Assembly (NCBI RefSeq): GCF_016806695.1
Contig: NZ_WUED01000004.1
Coordinates: forward strand, 62,001-126,000
Source: Campylobacter bilis
GTDB lineage: Bacteria > Campylobacterota > Campylobacteria > Campylobacterales > Campylobacteraceae
Direction of reading: 5' to 3'
DNA length: 64,000 nt
Each line of letters begins with the position of its first letter. Within the stretch, counting starts at the first letter, position 1. Of the stretch, positions 39,176-47,958 are shown piece after piece. A program made the position numbers and the translations under genes. The notes under the pieces were generated by a model. It saw nothing but the letters and a program-made list of their open reading frames with translations. It did not search any database and was not told the DNA's origin.

Positions 39176-41010
39176 AATATTATGAACTTGCTATTTGTGG
39201 TTTGTATTTAGATAATTTAACCTTTCATAGTGCTGATGAGATTGATCCTTTAACACAAGTTTTTGTGGATTTAAGAACTAAAAAAAATCTTAAAGCCATT
39301 GTTATTAAACAATGTCCTAAGCCTGATTTTAAAACCGCACCAATTAAAGAAATCACACCATATTGTTTAAGCCCTTTGCAAGCTGAATTGGCAGATTTTA
39401 TTGTGTATTATTATGCTTCAAAACTCGGTTTTGTTTTGGGTTTTTTCCACGCAAGCATGCAATATCAAAGCCATAAAATTTGTATAGAAAATACTCCTAA
39501 GCTAAGCTTTAAGCAAGAGCAAGCTTTAGCTTTTATCAAGAAAGAAAATCCTTCTTTGCTTTTTGCTGATACAGGCAGTGGTAAAACCGAAATTTATATT
39601 TCTTTGATTAAAGAATATTTAGAACAAGGCAAGCAGGCTTTATTATTAATGCCTGAAATTGCTTTAACAGCCCAAATGCAAAAGCGTTTAGAAGTCTATT
39701 TTAAAGACAGTTTTTTTCTTTGGCATTCTAAAATTTCAAAGAAAAAAAAGCAAGAATGTTTAGAGTCTTTTTCTAAAGGTAAAGCACTTTTGATTGCAGG
39801 TGCTAGGTCGGCTTTGTTTTTGCCTTTTAGAAATTTAGGACTTATTGTAGTGGATGAAGAGCATGATAATTCCTATAAGGCTTCAAATCAGCCTTTTATT
39901 AATATAAGGGATTTAGCGCTTTTTTTAGGACAAAAAAGCGGTATTAAAGTGGTTTTAGGATCAGCTACTCCTTCATTAACAAGTTTTTATAAACATCGAA
40001 GTTTTCGACTTCAAGGTACTTTTTTTAAAAGCAAAAAGCATTTTTTATATGATGAAAGTGAGCTTAGTGTAACACCTATGCTTTTAAACGAGTTGCAAAA
40101 AAGCTTAGATCGTAAAAAGCAAGCTATCGTTTTTTTACCTACAAGGGCTAATTTTAGACAAATTATTTGCAAAGATTGTGGAGAAAGCATTCAATGTCCT
40201 TTTTGTTCTATTGCTATGAGCATGCATAAAAAGAAAAAGATTTTAAAATGTCATTATTGTAATTATACTTCTTTAATAGAGCAAAATTGTCCTAACTGTC
40301 AAGGCCAAATGTTAGAAGCTAAAAAAATGGGCACAGCTGAACTTCAAGAGCTTTTGCAAAATGCTTTGCCTTTGGCAAATATAGCTAAATTTGATAGCGA
40401 TGAAATTACTAGTATTCAAAAATTAAATACCATTTTAAAAGCTTTTAATGATAATAAGATTGATGTGCTTATTGGAACCTCTATGCTTGCTAAAGGGCAT
40501 GATTATCATAGTGTGGATTTAAGTGTTATTTTAGGACTTGATGAGTATTTGTTTCGTCCTAGTTTTAAAGCAAGTGAAGAAACCTTAGCCTTAGCAATGC
40601 AAGTTGCAGGAAGAGCCGGACGCAAAGGCGAGGCTAGAGTGCTTTTACAAACCAAAAATAGGGCTTTTTTTGAAAAGTATATTAAAGATTACGATGCTTT
40701 TTTAAAAGATGAGCTAGAAAATAGAAAAGAGCTTTATCCGCCTTTTATCCGCCTTTTAAGAGTGCTTATAGAGGATAAAAATCAAAAAAATGCCCAGCAA
40801 CTTTGCGAAAGACTTGCAAGCCAATTTCAAAAAATGCAGCAGGTGCAATTAGTAGGCTATGGTGTTTGTAGTGTTGAAATGCTACAGGGAAAATACCGTT
40901 TTTATTTGTTATTTAGAAGTCAAAATTATAAAGCTTTAGTTGCGATTGAAAACTATGTTTTGCAATTTAAAAATGTCAATGCTGATATAGATCCTATTGA
41001 TTTTATATGA
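39172..41010 (+). CDS. priA: PriA, primosomal replication restart helicase
   Basis: PriA reloads the replisome at stalled forks. The 612-residue protein has Walker A FADTGSGKTEIYISL, the DEEHD box, QVAGRAGRKGEARVLLQ, and a zinc-binding cluster with CKDCGESIQCPFC, then CHYC and CPNC. An N-terminal DNA-binding part precedes the helicase core. The ATG at 39172 overlaps the prepilin-like stop; five residues upstream a further ATG (39157) is possible but less well placed. It ends two bases before the convergent cipA-like stop. Confidence 0.95.
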   Translation: MKYYELAICGLYLDNLTFHSADEIDPLTQVFVDLRTKKNLKAIVIKQCPKPDFKTAPIKEITPYCLSPLQAELADFIVYYYASKLGFVLGFFHASMQYQSHKICIENTPKLSFKQEQALAFIKKENPSLLFADTGSGKTEIYISLIKEYLEQGKQALLLMPEIALTAQMQKRLEVYFKDSFFLWHSKISKKKKQECLESFSKGKALLIAGARSALFLPFRNLGLIVVDEEHDNSYKASNQPFINIRDLALFLGQKSGIKVVLGSATPSLTSFYKHRSFRLQGTFFKSKKHFLYDESELSVTPMLLNELQKSLDRKKQAIVFLPTRANFRQIICKDCGESIQCPFCSIAMSMHKKKKILKCHYCNYTSLIEQNCPNCQGQMLEAKKMGTAELQELLQNALPLANIAKFDSDEITSIQKLNTILKAFNDNKIDVLIGTSMLAKGHDYHSVDLSVILGLDEYLFRPSFKASEETLALAMQVAGRAGRKGEARVLLQTKNRAFFEKYIKDYDAFLKDELENRKELYPPFIRLLRVLIEDKNQKNAQQLCERLASQFQKMQQVQLVGYGVCSVEMLQGKYRFYLLFRSQNYKALVAIENYVLQFKNVNADIDPIDFI

Positions 41011-41011
41011 T

Positions 41012-42403
41012 TTATAAGTTTTTGTGCATTTTGATAAATTCTTGATAGTACTTCCAAGAAGCAATGATATCATGACGGCATTGTTTTAAATGGGAAAAAT
41101 CTTTTTCAAAAATATTAAAAAATCTAAGTGCTAGGGCTTTATCTTTGCGAAGATAATCTATCACATCGCTTTCTTTCATCATTTTTGCTTCATCTTCATC
41201 TAGGGTTGTTTTAATGTGAGATAAAAAATCATGCAAGTAGTTTTTAACACTTGTAAATAAAAGTTCATTGTGTTTTAATTCTTCAAAATCTTTTTTGTCA
41301 ATGTATACACCTATATCATTGCATAGGTCGTTTTTGATGATTTCTTTTATAATATTGATTTTTTCAGAATTTATATGGGTTCTTTCTAAAAGTATAGGAA
41401 TGCTTTTAGCATAGATATGAGGATTTTTTTTATTATTAGGGGTGCTGAGTGAAAACATATTATCAAGATCTTTAGGATTAGCATAGAAAGTAAGAGGAAG
41501 AAGATAGCGGATATATCCTCTAAATTCTTTGATTTTAAACAAATCATAACTATCTTCATGTACTGGAGTGAAATCAAATCTTTTAGCAAGGCAATTCATA
41601 GTATTTAAGGCCTTTGTTTGACTGATTTCTTCCATATCAAGATAATGTATATTGTTTTTATTAAAGTATTTTAATAAATAATCAAGAATAAAAACCCCTT
41701 CTTGCAGTTCTTTAAAATCAATCTTAATAGCATGGTTTTGATGGGTTAAAAAATGGATATAATAGCGCCAATCATAAGTTAAATTAAATTCGCAAGGATA
41801 ATTTCTTTGTACTTTACTCCAATCTCTTCCCCAATTATGCTTTAAAATTCCTATAGGATCGCGTACCCCACAAAGTATATTAGAATTATAGTCTATAAGG
41901 GATAAGAATTTATCAAAATAAGGAAGATTGATTTCTGAAATATTAATAGCGTATTGATTGATTTTATCATTATTAAGATACATGTGATGGATGCAGTATC
42001 TTTCTTTAGCATCATGGGGTAAAACCCATGAAGGAAAACAAGTCACATTGCAGCATTGATGAAGATATCTTAAAAATGCTGCTGCACCCACTCCATGAGC
42101 AGAAATATAAATGAATTTATAATGTTTAGGCAGTGGCAAATTTAAATCCCAAGCTAATTGTGCACAATGCTTACTTGCATCTATTTCTACAAAATTAGGA
42201 TTGATTAAAGGAGGATAAGGGTGTTTTGTCATTAAATATTTTTCATAAAATTCATGAGAATTAAGCCAGGTGCAAATGATTTGGATATTTTCTAAGACAA
42301 AGGCAAAAAATTTTTCATTATTAGAATTTTGTAAGGCTTGCAAAAGAATTCGAGCTAAAGTATGATTTAAATTATTTTTAATATATTTTAGAAGATTTTG
42401 CAA
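41012..42403 (-). CDS. cipA: CipA-like protein with sulfotransferase-type motifs
   Basis: Position and length (463 residues) match the C. jejuni gene for the invasion-associated protein CipA (I recall Cj0685c), whose biochemical role is not known to me. The sequence YISAHGVGAAAFLRYLHQ resembles a sulfotransferase 5'-phosphosulfate loop and LCGVRDPIGILKHNWGRDW resembles the 3'-phosphate motif (RDP and following Trp). The start is TTG 42403 with GAGG upstream. I remember a poly-G contingency tract in the reference gene; no G or C run above four occurs here. Call of function is uncertain. Confidence 0.6.
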   Translation of the reverse strand: MQNLLKYIKNNLNHTLARILLQALQNSNNEKFFAFVLENIQIICTWLNSHEFYEKYLMTKHPYPPLINPNFVEIDASKHCAQLAWDLNLPLPKHYKFIYISAHGVGAAAFLRYLHQCCNVTCFPSWVLPHDAKERYCIHHMYLNNDKINQYAINISEINLPYFDKFLSLIDYNSNILCGVRDPIGILKHNWGRDWSKVQRNYPCEFNLTYDWRYYIHFLTHQNHAIKIDFKELQEGVFILDYLLKYFNKNNIHYLDMEEISQTKALNTMNCLAKRFDFTPVHEDSYDLFKIKEFRGYIRYLLPLTFYANPKDLDNMFSLSTPNNKKNPHIYAKSIPILLERTHINSEKINIIKEIIKNDLCNDIGVYIDKKDFEELKHNELLFTSVKNYLHDFLSHIKTTLDEDEAKMMKESDVIDYLRKDKALALRFFNIFEKDFSHLKQCRHDIIASWKYYQEFIKMHKNL

Positions 42404-42481
42404 TGTTCCTCTTTATTATAATGATTTATATTGATGCTAGTTTAGATTCTAGATAAAATCTTTAAATATTATCAAAAATAA

Positions 42482-42510
42482 ACTTTAATTAAAGTAATAA
42501 AAGTTAAAAT
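42482..42510 (+). promoter_or_regulatory. Palindrome and -10 element before ispG
   Basis: ACTTTAATTAAAGT at 42482-42495 is a perfect 14-base palindrome. TAAAAT at 42505-42510 is a plausible -10 box nine bases further on. The palindrome therefore covers the -35 region and could be an operator. AT-rich sequence makes chance palindromes common, so confidence is low. Confidence 0.4.
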
Positions 42511-42539
42511 TTAATATCAAAAACTTAAAGAGTGAAATT

Positions 42540-43613
42540 ATGGAATATAAAAGATTTAAAACCCGGCAGATTAAAGTAGGCGATGTTTTAATAGGGGGTG
42601 ATGCACCCATTTCAGTCCAGTCCATGCTTTTTACTAAGACAAGAGATGTTAAAGCTTGTTTAGAACAACTCAATCGTCTTTATTTTGCAGGGGCTAATAT
42701 AGTACGTTTAGCTTGCCTTGATATGGCTGATGCAAGGGCTTTAAAGGAAATTAAAGCACAAAGTCCTTTACCATTGATAGTGGATATTCATTTTAATCAT
42801 AAATTAGCTTTATATTGTGCCCAATTTATCGATGGAGTACGTATTAATCCTGGCAATATAGGTTCAAAACAAAATATCAAAGAAGTTGTAAAAGCTTGTA
42901 AAGAACGCAATATTCCTATACGCATAGGAGTTAATCATGGATCTATAGAAAAGCAATTTAGTGATAAATTAGGCTATGGTGTGGATGCCATGCTTGAAAG
43001 TGCTATGTATAATATCAAGTTTTTAGAAGATCTTGATTTTTTTGATATTAAAATTTCTATGAAAACTTCAGATACACAAAAAACTATAGAAGCTTATGAA
43101 AGACTTAGACCTCTTTGTGATTATCCTTTTCATTTGGGTGTGACAGAAGCAGGAACGCGTTTTCACAGTACTATAAAAAGTTCTATTGCTTTGGGGAATT
43201 TACTTCTTAAAGGTATAGGTGATACTATGCGTATTTCTATAACAGGAGAGCTTGAAGAAGAAATTCGCGTTGCAAAAGCGATTTTGCAAGATAGTGGTGT
43301 TCAAAAAAGTGGGGTAAATATCATTTCATGTCCAACTTGTGGAAGGATTCAAAGTGATTTATTAAGCGCTATTAAAATAGTTGAAGAAAAAACTAAACAT
43401 ATCAAAGAACCTTTAAATATTAGCGTTATGGGTTGTGTTGTAAATGCTCTTGGGGAGGCTAAAGGAGCAGATGTGGCCATAGCTTTTGGTAAAAATCAAG
43501 GGCTTGTGATAAGGCAAGGAGAAGTTGTAGCTAAGCTTAAAGAAAATGAGCTTGTAGAGAGGTTTTTAATGGAAGTTGAAGATGAGCTTAAAAGCAGAAA
43601 GGTAAAATCCTAA
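42540..43613 (+). CDS. ispG: IspG (GcpE), HMBPP synthase
   Basis: IspG converts methylerythritol cyclodiphosphate to HMBPP in the MEP isoprenoid pathway with a [4Fe-4S] cluster. The 357-residue protein has the N-terminal TIM barrel (IRVNH-type [22 protein letters not shown]) and a C-terminal domain with the cluster cysteines in [12 protein letters not shown] and [17 protein letters not shown]. It is a single gene with its own promoter. It ends next to a hairpin shared with flgH. Confidence 0.96.
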   Translation: MEYKRFKTRQIKVGDVLIGGDAPISVQSMLFTKTRDVKACLEQLNRLYFAGANIVRLACLDMADARALKEIKAQSPLPLIVDIHFNHKLALYCAQFIDGVRINPGNIGSKQNIKEVVKACKERNIPIRIGVNHGSIEKQFSDKLGYGVDAMLESAMYNIKFLEDLDFFDIKISMKTSDTQKTIEAYERLRPLCDYPFHLGVTEAGTRFHSTIKSSIALGNLLLKGIGDTMRISITGELEEEIRVAKAILQDSGVQKSGVNIISCPTCGRIQSDLLSAIKIVEEKTKHIKEPLNISVMGCVVNALGEAKGADVAIAFGKNQGLVIRQGEVVAKLKENELVERFLMEVEDELKSRKVKS

Positions 43614-43615
43614 AA

Positions 43616-43636
43616 AGCAAGGCTTTTTGCCTTGCT
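43616..43636 (-). terminator. Terminator of flgH, overlapping the ispG-flgH junction
   Basis: AGCAAGGC at 43616-43623 pairs perfectly with GCCTTGCT at 43629-43636 around a loop of five T. On the minus strand the hairpin is followed by TTTTTA, the form of an intrinsic terminator. On the plus strand the following bases are A-rich, so ispG is less clearly terminated. It overlaps the first base pairs of the flgH stop. Confidence 0.7.
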
Positions 43637-44333
43637 AAAATGGCCATATGGCTTCTATGACTTTGCTGCCCCATGGCTTTTTAGTGCTTCTTTCTACTTC
43701 GCCTTCTGTTTTATATAAGATTTTAGCATCGGCTATGTATTTACTGTCTATAGTGTTGTCTTGACCAATATCATAAGGGCGTACAATCCCGCTTAATTGT
43801 ATGATTTGTTTTTCGCCGTTGATTAAAAGTTCTCTTGATCCCTCTATAAAATAATTCCCATTAGATAAAATTTTAATTACACGTGTTGAAATCGTAGTAT
43901 TAAAGCTTTCATTGCGGCTTTGCGTTCCTGTACCTGTATAATTATTAGAACTATTGGTTTTAAAGCCTATATTAGAATAAGCATTGACTTTATCTATAGC
44001 ACTAGCTATAATCCCTGAACTTCCGCTTAAGCTTCCACCGCCTAAATTAGAAATATTGCTTCTACTTGTTGCTTTGTTTGCTTGTGTGCTTTGGGAGGTG
44101 CTTTCTTGTATCACTACTGTTACTAAATCATTGACATTCATAGCCTTTTTATCTGAAAATAAAGGATTATCGCCTTTTCCAAAAAGTGATCCTGGAGAAC
44201 TTTGGATATTATTGCTTTGTTTAGGAGCGAGTTCTTCAACATAAGCTGGTGGTTTCATAGAAATTTGAGGATCAACTGTTGCAGAGCAACCAAAAAACGC
44301 AAATGGTAACATATAAAGTAAAACTTTTTTCAT
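43635..44333 (-). CDS. flgH: FlgH, flagellar L-ring lipoprotein
   Basis: FlgH forms the ring in the outer membrane around the flagellar rod. The 232-residue protein has a signal peptide with lipobox FFGCSAT, then SLFGKGDNPLFSDKKAMNVNDLV, VVIQESTSQSTQANKATSR, STRVIKILSNGNYFIEGSREL and GIVRPYDI, all family features. It is transcribed from a sigma-54 promoter at 44386-44402 and ends in a hairpin terminator. It stands alone, divergent from pta. Confidence 0.96.
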   Translation of the reverse strand: MKKVLLYMLPFAFFGCSATVDPQISMKPPAYVEELAPKQSNNIQSSPGSLFGKGDNPLFSDKKAMNVNDLVTVVIQESTSQSTQANKATSRSNISNLGGGSLSGSSGIIASAIDKVNAYSNIGFKTNSSNNYTGTGTQSRNESFNTTISTRVIKILSNGNYFIEGSRELLINGEKQIIQLSGIVRPYDIGQDNTIDSKYIADAKILYKTEGEVERSTKKPWGSKVIEAIWPF

Positions 44334-44385
44334 TTTCGTCCTTTAAAATATAATTTTTTTATTTTTCTTTTGTTAAAATTATAAA

Positions 44386-44402
44386 AGCAAAGAGTGTTCC
44401 AT
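44386..44402 (-). promoter_or_regulatory. Sigma-54 promoter of flgH
   Basis: On the minus strand, TGGAACACTCTTTGCTTT carries GG at the -24 position (44400-44399) and GC at -12 (44388-44387), with the required 12-base spacing and the Campylobacter-style GGAAC and TTGCT core. It lies 53 bases before the flgH start. It also overlaps the 5' leader of the divergent pta gene. Confidence 0.8.
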
Positions 44403-44426
44403 ATCTGTAAATTCAAGGAGAAAAAG

Positions 44427-45929
44427 ATGGCAAATCTTTATTTAATGCGATCTAGAAGTGATGAGTTAAATACTCTTATTAGTGCAAAATTGCTTCAAAA
44501 TTATAGTAAAATTTATAAAAATATTGCAATTTATTGCCCTGTGATATATATACATCGTATACCTGTTTTGCAAACTTGGCTAGAAGAATTTAATATTAAT
44601 CAAACCTTAAAAGGTGCTTACGGTTTTACTTTTAGAGAGGCTATGGAAGAATTTAGCAAAGATCCGCATAATTTTTTCAATGTCATTATAGAAGAATATG
44701 AAGAATTAAAACGTAAATACGATTTTGTCTTGGTAAATAGCTTTTGTGAATTTGGTATTCTTGATGGCTTTGATCTAAGTATAAAATTAGCTAAAAATCT
44801 CAATACACCTATAGCTGCTATTATTAATGATGAAGATAAACTCATAGCACAAAAATATTTTGATCATGCTTTAGATGGGCGAAATTATCTTTTAATCAAT
44901 GAAAATTTTAATTTTGAAGCATTACAAAAGCTTAAAGAATATGATTTTATTACCCCTTATCGTTTTAAATACAATCTTATTAAACAGAGTTTAAAAAATA
45001 AAAAAACCATAGTCTTGCCTGAAAGCGAGGATGAGAGAATTTTAAGGGCAGCTGAAATTTTGCTAAAAAGCAAGGTTGTTGATCTTATTTTATTAGGAGA
45101 TGAAAAAAAGATCCAAAAAGATATAGACAAATTAGGACTTGATTTAAGTACCATACAAATAATCAATCCTTTAAAATCACAATACCATGAAGAATTCACT
45201 TCTGTGCTTTATGATTTAAGAAAAGCAAAAGGCATGACCTTAGAACAAGCCCAAAATAAGGTTAAAGACAGGACTTATTTTGGAACTTTATTAATTTATA
45301 CTGGAAAAGCTGATGCTATGGTAAGTGGTGCATCTACTACAACAGCTCAAACCATACGTCCTGCTCTTGAACTTATTAAAACTAAAGAAGGAATCAGTTC
45401 GGTTTCAGGGATTTTTTTCATGGGGCTTGAAGATCAGGTTTTAGCTTTTGCTGATTGTGCTGTAAATCCTAATCCAACCCCTCAACAGCTTGCCACTAGT
45501 GCTTATGTGAGTGCCATGACTGCTAAATCTTTTGGACTTGAACCAAGAATAGCTTTGCTTTCTTACTCTAGTGGGGATAGTGGTAAGGGCGAAAGCGTAG
45601 ATCTTATAAAGCAGGCTTTAAAAATTGCTAAAGAAAAATATCCTGATTTAAATATAGATGGTCCTATGCAATTTGATTGTGCTTATGATTTAAAAACTGC
45701 ACAAAAGAAAATGCCTGATTCTAAAATAGCAGGTCATGTTAATGTCTATATCTTTCCTGATCTTAATGCGGCAAATATTTGTTACAAAGCCGTCCAAAGA
45801 ACAGCTAATGCTTTAGCTATAGGCCCTATTTTACAAGGACTTAAAAAACCTGTTAATGACTTAAGCCGCGGGTGCTTGGTGGATGATATTGTAGATACGG
45901 TTATTTTAAGTGCTATTCAAGCACAATAA
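44427..45929 (+). CDS. pta: Phosphate acetyltransferase, long form
   Basis: Pta converts acetyl-CoA to acetyl phosphate, which AckA turns to acetate with ATP formation. At 500 residues it has an N-terminal P-loop-like regulatory half (LMRSRSDELNTLISAK, PIAAIINDED) and the C-terminal PTA_PTB catalytic half (TIVLPESEDERILRAAEI, SGASTTTAQTIRPAL, SYSSGDSGKGESVDLI, FDCAYDLKTA). I use ATG 44427, with AAGGAG just upstream, in preference to the in-frame ATG at 44394. ackA follows after 13 bases. Confidence 0.95.
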   Translation: MANLYLMRSRSDELNTLISAKLLQNYSKIYKNIAIYCPVIYIHRIPVLQTWLEEFNINQTLKGAYGFTFREAMEEFSKDPHNFFNVIIEEYEELKRKYDFVLVNSFCEFGILDGFDLSIKLAKNLNTPIAAIINDEDKLIAQKYFDHALDGRNYLLINENFNFEALQKLKEYDFITPYRFKYNLIKQSLKNKKTIVLPESEDERILRAAEILLKSKVVDLILLGDEKKIQKDIDKLGLDLSTIQIINPLKSQYHEEFTSVLYDLRKAKGMTLEQAQNKVKDRTYFGTLLIYTGKADAMVSGASTTTAQTIRPALELIKTKEGISSVSGIFFMGLEDQVLAFADCAVNPNPTPQQLATSAYVSAMTAKSFGLEPRIALLSYSSGDSGKGESVDLIKQALKIAKEKYPDLNIDGPMQFDCAYDLKTAQKKMPDSKIAGHVNVYIFPDLNAANICYKAVQRTANALAIGPILQGLKKPVNDLSRGCLVDDIVDTVILSAIQAQ

Positions 45930-45942
45930 TAAAGGAAAAATA

Positions 45943-47136
45943 ATGAAAATTTTAGTTTTAAATTCAGGTTCTTCATCAATTAAATTTAAATTATTTGATG
46001 ATACTCATGTTAAGGCGAGTGGCTTAGTAGAAAAAATCGGAGAATCACAATCAAAGGTTGTTTTAAATAATGCTTTAAACAATGAAAAATTCCAAAGAGA
46101 ATGCCCTGTAAAAAATCATGAAGAGGGTTTGCAAATAGTCAATGAGCTTTTTAAAGAATCAGGAATTTTAGCTGATTTAAATGCACTTGATGGCTGTGGT
46201 CATCGTGTGGTGCATGGAGGAAAGAATTTAAACGCACATTGTTTGGTGGATGATTATGTTCTTGAGGAAATAGATAGAGTAAGTATTTTTGCACCTTTGC
46301 ACAATCGTGCGCATTTAGCAGGTATAAAAACTCTAATCAAGGCTGCCCCTAATGTTCGCAATGTCGCTGTTTTTGATACAGCTTTTCATCGTAGTATGCC
46401 TGATTTTGCTTATATGTATGCTTTACCTTATGAGCTTTATGAAAAACACAGTATAAGAAAATATGGTTTTCATGGAACTTCTCATGCTTTTGTGAGTTCT
46501 AAAGCGGCTAATTTACTCCAAAAGGATAAAAATGATTTTAACGCTATTTCAGCTCATCTTGGCAATGGAGCTAGTGTGTGTGCTATAGAAAAAGGGCATA
46601 GTGTGGATACCTCTATGGGGTTTACTCCTCTTGAAGGATTGATTATGGGGACGCGATGTGGAGATTTAGATCCTGCTATTTTGCCTTTTATTAGTCATTT
46701 TGAGGGTTTGAGTATAGAGCAAATTGATACATTATTGAATAAAAAAAGCGGGGTTTATGGGATTTGTGCTTATAATGATTTTAGAGATATACAAGATCAA
46801 ATGCAAAAAGGCAATGATAAAGCACGCTTGGCATTAGATATGTTTTGCTACCGTCTTGTAAAATATATAGGTGCGTATTTTGCTGTACTTCCAAAAACAG
46901 ATGTGCTTATTTTTACTGGAGGTATAGGGGAAAATGATACTTTAGTACGCCAAAAAGTTTGTGAAAGATTAAGCCATCTTGGCATAGTTTTAGATCATGA
47001 GCTTAATAAAGAAAAATCTTCAGCAGCAAGGATGATAAATTCTAATTCTTCTAAGGTAAAGATTTTGGTTGTGCCTACAGATGAGGAATTAGAAATTGCT
47101 AGAATTACTCAAGAGCTTGTTAGTAAAACTTTATAA
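45943..47136 (+). CDS. ackA: Acetate kinase
   Basis: AckA makes ATP and acetate from acetyl phosphate, or the reverse when acetate is used. The 397-residue ASKHA-fold enzyme has LVLNSGSSSIKFKLF at the N-terminus, FDTAFHRSMP, ISAHLGNGASVCAI, DTSMGFTPLEGLIMGTR and FTGGIGEND. The ATG at 45943 follows AAAGGA and is 33 bases inside the longest possible frame. It is in one unit with pta. Beyond it lies a 327-base stretch without a gene. Confidence 0.96.
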   Translation: MKILVLNSGSSSIKFKLFDDTHVKASGLVEKIGESQSKVVLNNALNNEKFQRECPVKNHEEGLQIVNELFKESGILADLNALDGCGHRVVHGGKNLNAHCLVDDYVLEEIDRVSIFAPLHNRAHLAGIKTLIKAAPNVRNVAVFDTAFHRSMPDFAYMYALPYELYEKHSIRKYGFHGTSHAFVSSKAANLLQKDKNDFNAISAHLGNGASVCAIEKGHSVDTSMGFTPLEGLIMGTRCGDLDPAILPFISHFEGLSIEQIDTLLNKKSGVYGICAYNDFRDIQDQMQKGNDKARLALDMFCYRLVKYIGAYFAVLPKTDVLIFTGGIGENDTLVRQKVCERLSHLGIVLDHELNKEKSSAARMINSNSSKVKILVVPTDEELEIARITQELVSKTL

Positions 47137-47463
47137 AGACAAATTGTGATTTTTTACAATTGCTTAGTTAAGAGTATGTTTTTGCTTTTTTCATTGAAGA
47201 TTTTTAAGGACTTTTTTTATAGATCTTTTATCAAAAAACTTTTTTAAACATGGCATGGATTAGTGTCTTAAAATCATCAAAGATTAATAAATTCAATGCT
47301 TAAAATATTTGATAAAAGATTATTGTTTAAGATATTTTGTTTTTCATGAATGTATGATTTTAATAGCGCTTAAAGCTTTGAAAACTTGACTTTATCAAAA
47401 GCATTTTTACTTGGAATTAATTTTCTTTAGGTAGAATTTTCATCAAAAAACAAAGTGTGGGTC
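47137..47463. other. Gene-free gap between ackA and a small membrane protein gene
   Basis: About 327 bases hold no reading frame that I can support. A weak hairpin (AATTGT/ACAATT) is near 47145-47163 just after ackA. A 13-base inverted repeat joins 47223-47235 to 47308-47320. TAGAAT near 47432 could be a -10 box for the next gene. I remember a large restriction/modification gene (Cj0690c) here in the C. jejuni reference; nothing recognisable of it remains. Confidence 0.6.
47223..47320. repeat. 13-base inverted repeat spaced by 72 bases
   Basis: ATCTTTTATCAAA at 47223-47235 is the exact reverse complement of TTTGATAAAAGAT at 47308-47320. It could fold as an RNA hairpin with a large loop or mark the edges of a deleted or inserted segment. 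No duplication flanks it clearly. AT-rich DNA produces such repeats by chance at some rate. Confidence 0.5.
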
Positions 47464-47958
47464 ATGAAACGGTTTAAAGAATTCAGTCTTCATTTCTTAT
47501 TTAGAGTATCAGATCATCAGCCTGTACTTGTGCGTGATTTACTAGAAGCTAATGCACTTTTTAATGATGGTATGCTTGTAGATCCTTCTAAGTTAAATTT
47601 TAATTTCAAGATTTTAAATTCTTATGTGTATTTTGGGGTTTTATGTATGGTGATTTTATTACCTTTGCTTTTAATTACACATTATTTTTTGACTAAGCTT
47701 GATTTTCATATAAGTATTATAAGTGCTGTGATGGTTAGTGCTTGTGTATTTATAGGATATGATATTTTTAAAGTTTATGCTCGTAAGATGATTTCTAAGC
47801 AACTCATCCAAAAGGCTTGGACCTTACATTTTCCTTATTTTGCTTATGAAAAATACTCTACAATGGCAGGTGAATTTTATAAAGAAGCTTTAAAAAAAGA
47901 AATCCCAAAAGCCCAGTTAGAACAATACGTCTTAGATAAAATCATTCATTCTAAATAA
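47464..47958 (+). CDS. Small two-helix membrane protein, unknown function
   Basis: The 164-residue protein has a cytoplasmic N-terminus, two membrane helices (VYFGVLCMVILLPLLLITHY and ISIISAVMVSACVFIGY) and a charged C-terminal region with LHFPYFAYEKYS. I do not recognise a family. I use ATG 47464, with GTG 47455 nine bases upstream as the alternative. Its last 13 bases overlap the end of the convergent FtsL-like gene. Homologues exist at this place in Campylobacter by my recollection (Cj0691). Confidence 0.6.
   Translation: MKRFKEFSLHFLFRVSDHQPVLVRDLLEANALFNDGMLVDPSKLNFNFKILNSYVYFGVLCMVILLPLLLITHYFLTKLDFHISIISAVMVSACVFIGYDIFKVYARKMISKQLIQKAWTLHFPYFAYEKYSTMAGEFYKEALKKEIPKAQLEQYVLDKIIHSK

Noticed and set aside
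47176-47250. Small peptide frames (about 23 codons) in the gap after ackA
   Set aside because: No ribosome binding site or conserved feature; expected by chance in AT-rich DNA.
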